From positions 2,743,001 through 2,807,000 of the forward strand of contig NC_061795.1 of assembly GCF_021462225.1 (NCBI RefSeq): DNA of 64,000 nucleotides, given 5' to 3'. The notes below the pieces were generated by a model, which made no database searches, was not told the origin of the DNA, and worked only from the letters and a program-made list of their open reading frames with translations. This document shows, piece by piece, positions 54,601-60,600 of this stretch. The number at the start of each line of letters is the position of its first letter. The stretch's first letter is position 1. The stretch is from Girardinichthys multiradiatus (lineage: Eukaryota; Chordata; Actinopteri; Cyprinodontiformes; Goodeidae). The translations under genes were made by a program, and so were the position numbers.

Positions 54601-57600
54601 TGGACGCAAGAGGAAGCTGTCTGAAAGGGATGTTCGGGTGCTAACCCGGATTGTATCCAAAAAACATAAAACCACGGCTGCCCAAATTACGGCAGAATTA
54701 AATGTGCACCTCAACTCTCCTGTTTCCACCAGAACTGTTCGTCGGGAGCTCCACAGGGTCAATATACACGGCCGGGCTGCTATAGCCAAACCTTTGGTCA
54801 CTCATGCCAATGCCAAACGTCGGTTTCAATGATGCAAGGAGCTCAAATCTTGGGCTGTGGACAATGTGAAACATGTATTGTTCTCTGATGAGTCCACCTT
54901 TACTGTTTTCCCCACATCCAGGAGAGTTACGGTGTGGAGAAGCCCCAAAGAAGCGTACCACCCAGACTGTTGCATGCCCAGAGTGAAGCATGGGGGTGGA
55001 TCAGTGATGGTTTGGGCTGCCATATCATGGCATTCCCTTGGCCCAATACTTGTGCTAGATGGGCGCGTCACTGCCAAGGACTACCGAACCATTCTTGAGG
55101 ACCATGTGCATCCAATGGTTCAAACATTGTATCCTGAAGGCGGTGCCGTGTATCAGGATGACAATGCACCAATACACACAGCAAGACTGGTGAAAGATTG
55201 GTTTGATGAACATGAAAGTGAAGTTGAACATCTCCCATGGCCTGCACAGTCACCAGATCTAAATATTATTGAGCCACTTTGGGGTGTTTTGGAGGAGCGA
55301 GTCAGGAAACGTTTTCCTCCACCAGTATCACGTAGTGACCTGGCCACTATCCTGCAAGAAGAATGGCTTCAAATCCCTCTGACCACTGTGCAGGACTTGT
55401 ATATGTCATTCCCAAGACGAACTGACGCTGTATTGGCTGCAAAAGGAGGCCCTACACCATACTAATAAATTATTGTGGTCTAAAACCAGGTGTTTCAGTT
55501 TCATTGTCCAACTCCTGTACTTCAGTTAGTCACTTTAAACAACAAGGGTGACATGCAAAGCTGTAGTAACTGCAGAGTCTTTAACTCAGTGAGCCAAACT
55601 ATGAAGATATGGTAAAGTGCTGTTGAACCCACGTTAAAAAGAGAGGTGATGGTCAGTGAGCAGAGGTTTCATTTAAATATAGTGACGATTAGAAGCTTCT
55701 GCACTGGGTCTTTATGGATCTACAATAAACATATAATAGGGGGGACAAGTAGAGACCTGTGGTGCTTCAGTAGGAAATAAACTGTGGCTGACAAGCATGT
55801 GAGAGAAGAACAGAACATGGACATAGACAGTGAGACAGTGGTGAGGTGTGGGGTAGGAGTGACAGATGGGTGGAAATACATTAGATTAGATATATTTCTA
55901 TTTAACTATCTTTTATACCATTCCTAAACTTTAAAGTTATTTTAATAAGATCAGAGAAAAACTGTCTGAGTGCACGGAGCAACACTGTTGCCTAAAGTAT
56001 TTTGCTTGACTGGCTTAACACTTATGAAGTTGAGGGACATCCTTTTCTTAACCCATTCTAACCCCATAGATGGGGAGAACGTGCAAAATTCAGCTCAATA
56101 AGTTATTAAAAAGTACATATTTTTTGCAGTTGCTTATTCCAGATTAACATTATGATAACTATATAGTATACAATATGTTATACTATTTTAGCAGTAGTGT
56201 GAATAATTGTTTTTGGTTGAGTAGTACTTTCCACAAGGTAGTCATACAGTGAGGACCTCGTACAGAACCATGCCTCTTGATAATGTTTTCAGACGACGTT
56301 GTGATCTGTAGTTAGAGTGGGGAGCAGGTATAGAACCTAGCGAGGTGGAGGTGGGCTTTGGAGAAAAGAGTATGGAAAGTAGCTCCAACTTCAAGTTTAA
56401 CAACCATTCAGTTAGAGAAACAGGAAATTCAAGCTCATTTTGTTTTTTATTTGGATCTTGAAAAAGTTGTTACTGTTGCTGCCTCTATAGAAAGTGTCTG
56501 CTTTGCTTGCAGGTAAAATGAGCTCCTTGTTGCTGACTGGTGGCCTCCATGTTAACCTGGTGGAGATGATGAAGAGACATTCAAGCTCAGCAGAAGTCTC
56601 CATCAGTGCCTGCAAGCTCTTAAAGCTGTTGTTCCATGGAAGGTTTGTACATATAAATAAGCCATGTTGAGATTAACCCAATGTACAGAATGACGTTTCA
56701 GAACATTAAAGAAGATATTTAAAAGCAATGAATCATTTATTTTGTTAGCAGCCAAACCTTGAAGGGTATAAATCGAGCAAAGCTTTGAGTAAATTATGGA
56801 GGTCACCACCCTTAGGTGGAAGAGATCAGGTTCATTTCCTTACCGTTTTCTATGATGATAGTCATTTGTAGAGTGGTAAACCCTTCTCAAACGATAAACA
56901 CACCAATAAGGAGGTCCTTTTTAGGTGAAGTAGAGTGAAAACATGTAGCCATCTATCCAGCCAGCTATCAGTTTCTTTTTCAATTTATACCCTTCAAACT
57001 TTGACTTTAAAGGGATTAAAGGATGAAGTGCTCCTAAATTTGATTCCTTAATAAATGTTTTGGGAAAGATTGTTTTTGTATTGTATACTTTACATTGGCT
57101 TTTTATGATCTTTACTTATTTATAGAAAAATAATGAAGTGATGTGTGTTTGTTTGTCTTTATTTGAATGTATCTTAACTATGAGGTAATATCTAGTATTA
57201 CATGAAAGTTGTTCATTTCAGTTAATCTAAAGATGATCAGAGTTCTGTGCTATCAGCGTTTCATGAGTTCTGGTTAGCCTCCTGGAGATATTTGTTTGTA
57301 GGAGAACACTGTCGTTGCATTTGTAGGACTGCCAGCCTGGATGAGCTGAACATGGCCATGAGCCAGATCCTCAACGTCATGAAGGTCCACAACTTCCAGT
57401 CGGAGGTTCAGCTTGCAGCACTGGAGGCCAGTCTGATCTTCCTTTGCCCAGGTATGTTGAAGGGTTGGCTATTAAGTTGGAACAAAAACTGGGTTTTGTT
57501 CACAGTTCAGGTGCTGCCTTAAAGACTTGTTTTCTAGTAGTAGCCATTATTTATTTAAATTAGAAACAGAGGTGACATCACACTGCCCATGTGTAACAAG

Positions 57601-60600
57601 ATGCTTTATAAGGAAAGACCAACTCTTTATGGAGTCAGCACGGCTATCATTACTACCTTTAAACAGTGGCAGCTGTGTGTATTCCCTAGAGAACATAGAT
57701 TCTTAGATTATCTCATTTGCTAAGATCCTTCTGCTTATTTAAAAGTTGCGCCCTGAATTACTAGCTGTAACACCTCCATAAAAGTAGTTACTGTTTATAA
57801 ATATCTTAATGCATCTCTGGGCTTCAACTGATCTCAGTTTATTTAACTGGCTGGGTGCCAGTCAAGCTGGATATTCCTTAGTTATGGTCAACATCTGATT
57901 AATTGAAGACATGTCCCAAACACAAACAAAAAGAGAAACATTAAGCTGCTGAATCTTTTCCCGTGTTTGTCGAAGACCCGAGCACACGAGGTGGAAAATA
58001 CACTAAAGTTGCACACTGCAATTAGTATGCAGTTACTTAACTGTAATCCTGATAATTGGATTTAATGGAAATGCTGTGAATATAGCCCAAAGACACTGTC
58101 TAAATACAAAACATGTTGCAGGACTGGTTTTGTTTTTAAGAAGGCACGCAATGTGCAAAATGTGGCATTAATGAAACATTCTTTATGCTTTTATTTTTCT
58201 GCAAGTAACGCAAAGAACTCAGCTCATGTTGTTCTGATGGTGTAAAAGTAGAAGGAAAGCAAAGATGATTCAGTGCAGCAGCTTTGTTTTTCTCTGCGGT
58301 TTTCTTTGTAAATAGGGTTCATTTTCTCTGCCTTGGCTCAAGATAGCAGTACAGTTGTAATTAGATTAGTCCCTGATCACAATGTGCTCTTCTCTCTGAC
58401 TCTGTATGTTTTCTTCCTGTCTTTCTGTCCTCACTTCTATCCTTACTGTGTGGGAATTCCCAGACAGGAGCTTAAGGGAGAACGGTGCGTCCGTCTCAGA
58501 TCCTGACATGGCTGATGTGTCGCTGAGAGTCCTGAAGAACCAGTGTGTGGTAGAAGGGGCTCACACACTCTACCTGGAGGTCCTCAACAGGGTGTGTGGA
58601 AAAGCTCTCTCTCAATATTCTTTTCTCCATTATTTTAACTTTTCTTGTGGATTTTAATTTTTATATCATTACTTAATGCTAGTGGAAAAATATCTTCTTT
58701 ATGTGTGCATGTGTTTGTAGTTTATTAGCAGGCCCACCCTACAGCAGTGCGGCCTGAAGGTGCTGTCATCCCTGGCAGACTGCTCAGGTGCAGTGGACCT
58801 ATTGTGCCAGCAGGGGGCGATAGACACAGTGCTTCATACACTACAGATGTTTCCGAAGGAACGAGGTATTTCATTGTCTTTGACAGAGGTCAACCAAAAT
58901 GAACTAAAACAGACTTTTGTCATTGTTTAGAGTGCATTTAAAAGAAAAAAAATCAGTTATTATTGTCATTATTTAATTTGACAAACTTGACAATTTGAAG
59001 ACAGATGATACTACTTCTATATAGCATAAGAGTCAAAATGACTAGCTCTCTAACCTCAGGATGTGAGGCACCAAATTATAATGAATTTGTAGTTGGATCT
59101 AGATATGCAGCGATCAGATTCTTTAGGGCCAGATTTCCAGTTCTCTGACCTGCCAATACAGACTTTAGCTAACTACAATTTCTCTTTAGGAACTATAAAT
59201 AACTTTAAAAACATATTTTTCCACTTCATGGATAACCTGAAAATTGATCTGGCCAATGAAATGTTAGTACTGAAAAATAGCAATAGGAGGGACATTTTAA
59301 AACGTCTTTAGCCATCTATACAGACAATTTGCACCATTAGCACAGTTATGATTAGTAACTAAACAGCAGCCTTAGTATGTATTCCCTGTCATCAGAGCTT
59401 TACCTTTACTGTGAGATTTCTAAATCTAAATTAGCCAGCATTTCCAAATCCAGATACCTCATAACACATAGAGGTGGACTCTTCGAATGCATAAAACAGA
59501 GCTACTTGCTGTGAGCTTCCTGTTATCCACAAACATTCTGCTTCCTGTTTAGGTTGATTAGCATCTAGAATGAACAGCTGACATGCCTGCATAGAAAACT
59601 GCTTTCTTTTCTTTGTAGCATCCTCTTACTTCTCTGCTTTCCATCTGACTTTTTAAACCCTTCACTGCCCCTGAGTCTTCTTCCCTCAGTAACAGCTTCC
59701 ATACCAAAGAGTGTTGTTAGAACAACCCTTTAACTCTTCTGCATGCTGCATTCACTGATCAAAGAAAAAAACGTACTCAGCTCACGACGGGCCAGTTGGG
59801 GCCGGAGAAACTTAGAACCGGTCCATGCGGGTCACCAAGTGATTTCTCGATGCGTCTCTAGTTAAATCAAATGACTAGTTTACAACTAAATGACTTGCTA
59901 ATCAGCCTCTATGCTCCTCATTAATTCTGTTTATGAGGCCTTCAACAACCAGAGAGACAATGGAGTGGTTCATTGATTTAACATACTGATTTATTATGCT
60001 GCTGTTGATTTATTGAATTAATTCATTGTGATGTTTCTAATTATTCCCAGAGATACACTACTGGGGTCTGACCCTTCTTAGCTACCTCGTGACGAAGAAG
60101 AAGCTGTCGAGGATGGTTGTGCCAGTCCTGGCCTCTGTTGTCGTCGCCTCCCTCAGTCAGTACAGACAAGATTCTGAGATGGTGTTGAAGGTGAGCTGAG
60201 CATTTCACTATGACTACATTTAATGTATCTATGTTAGAATAATCATTTGTTTCATTCGGTTGAACCACATCCTCTGCCTAATATTTCTGTCTTAGGATAT
60301 TATCCTTCTAATCGTTACATTTGACATCATGTCCAGAATTAGCAGTTGAAACCACTCTTCAGATTAGCTTTTTGTCTCTGTTTGTTTTAGAACCAGCTAA
60401 TCGTTTTCAATGACAGTTCTGTGGTTGCAAACATGGGTCTTGCAGTGTTTTCAGGTGGCGTATAGGATGTTGGACGCCTGCTCGGGGGCAGGAGCTGAAC
60501 TGCAAAGAGAAGACTTCGACAGGCAGATCTTCCAGCACCTCAGACAGGAGAGCAGGCAGAGTGTCAGCCCAGTAAGTTCATCTACCACTATGGCACATGT

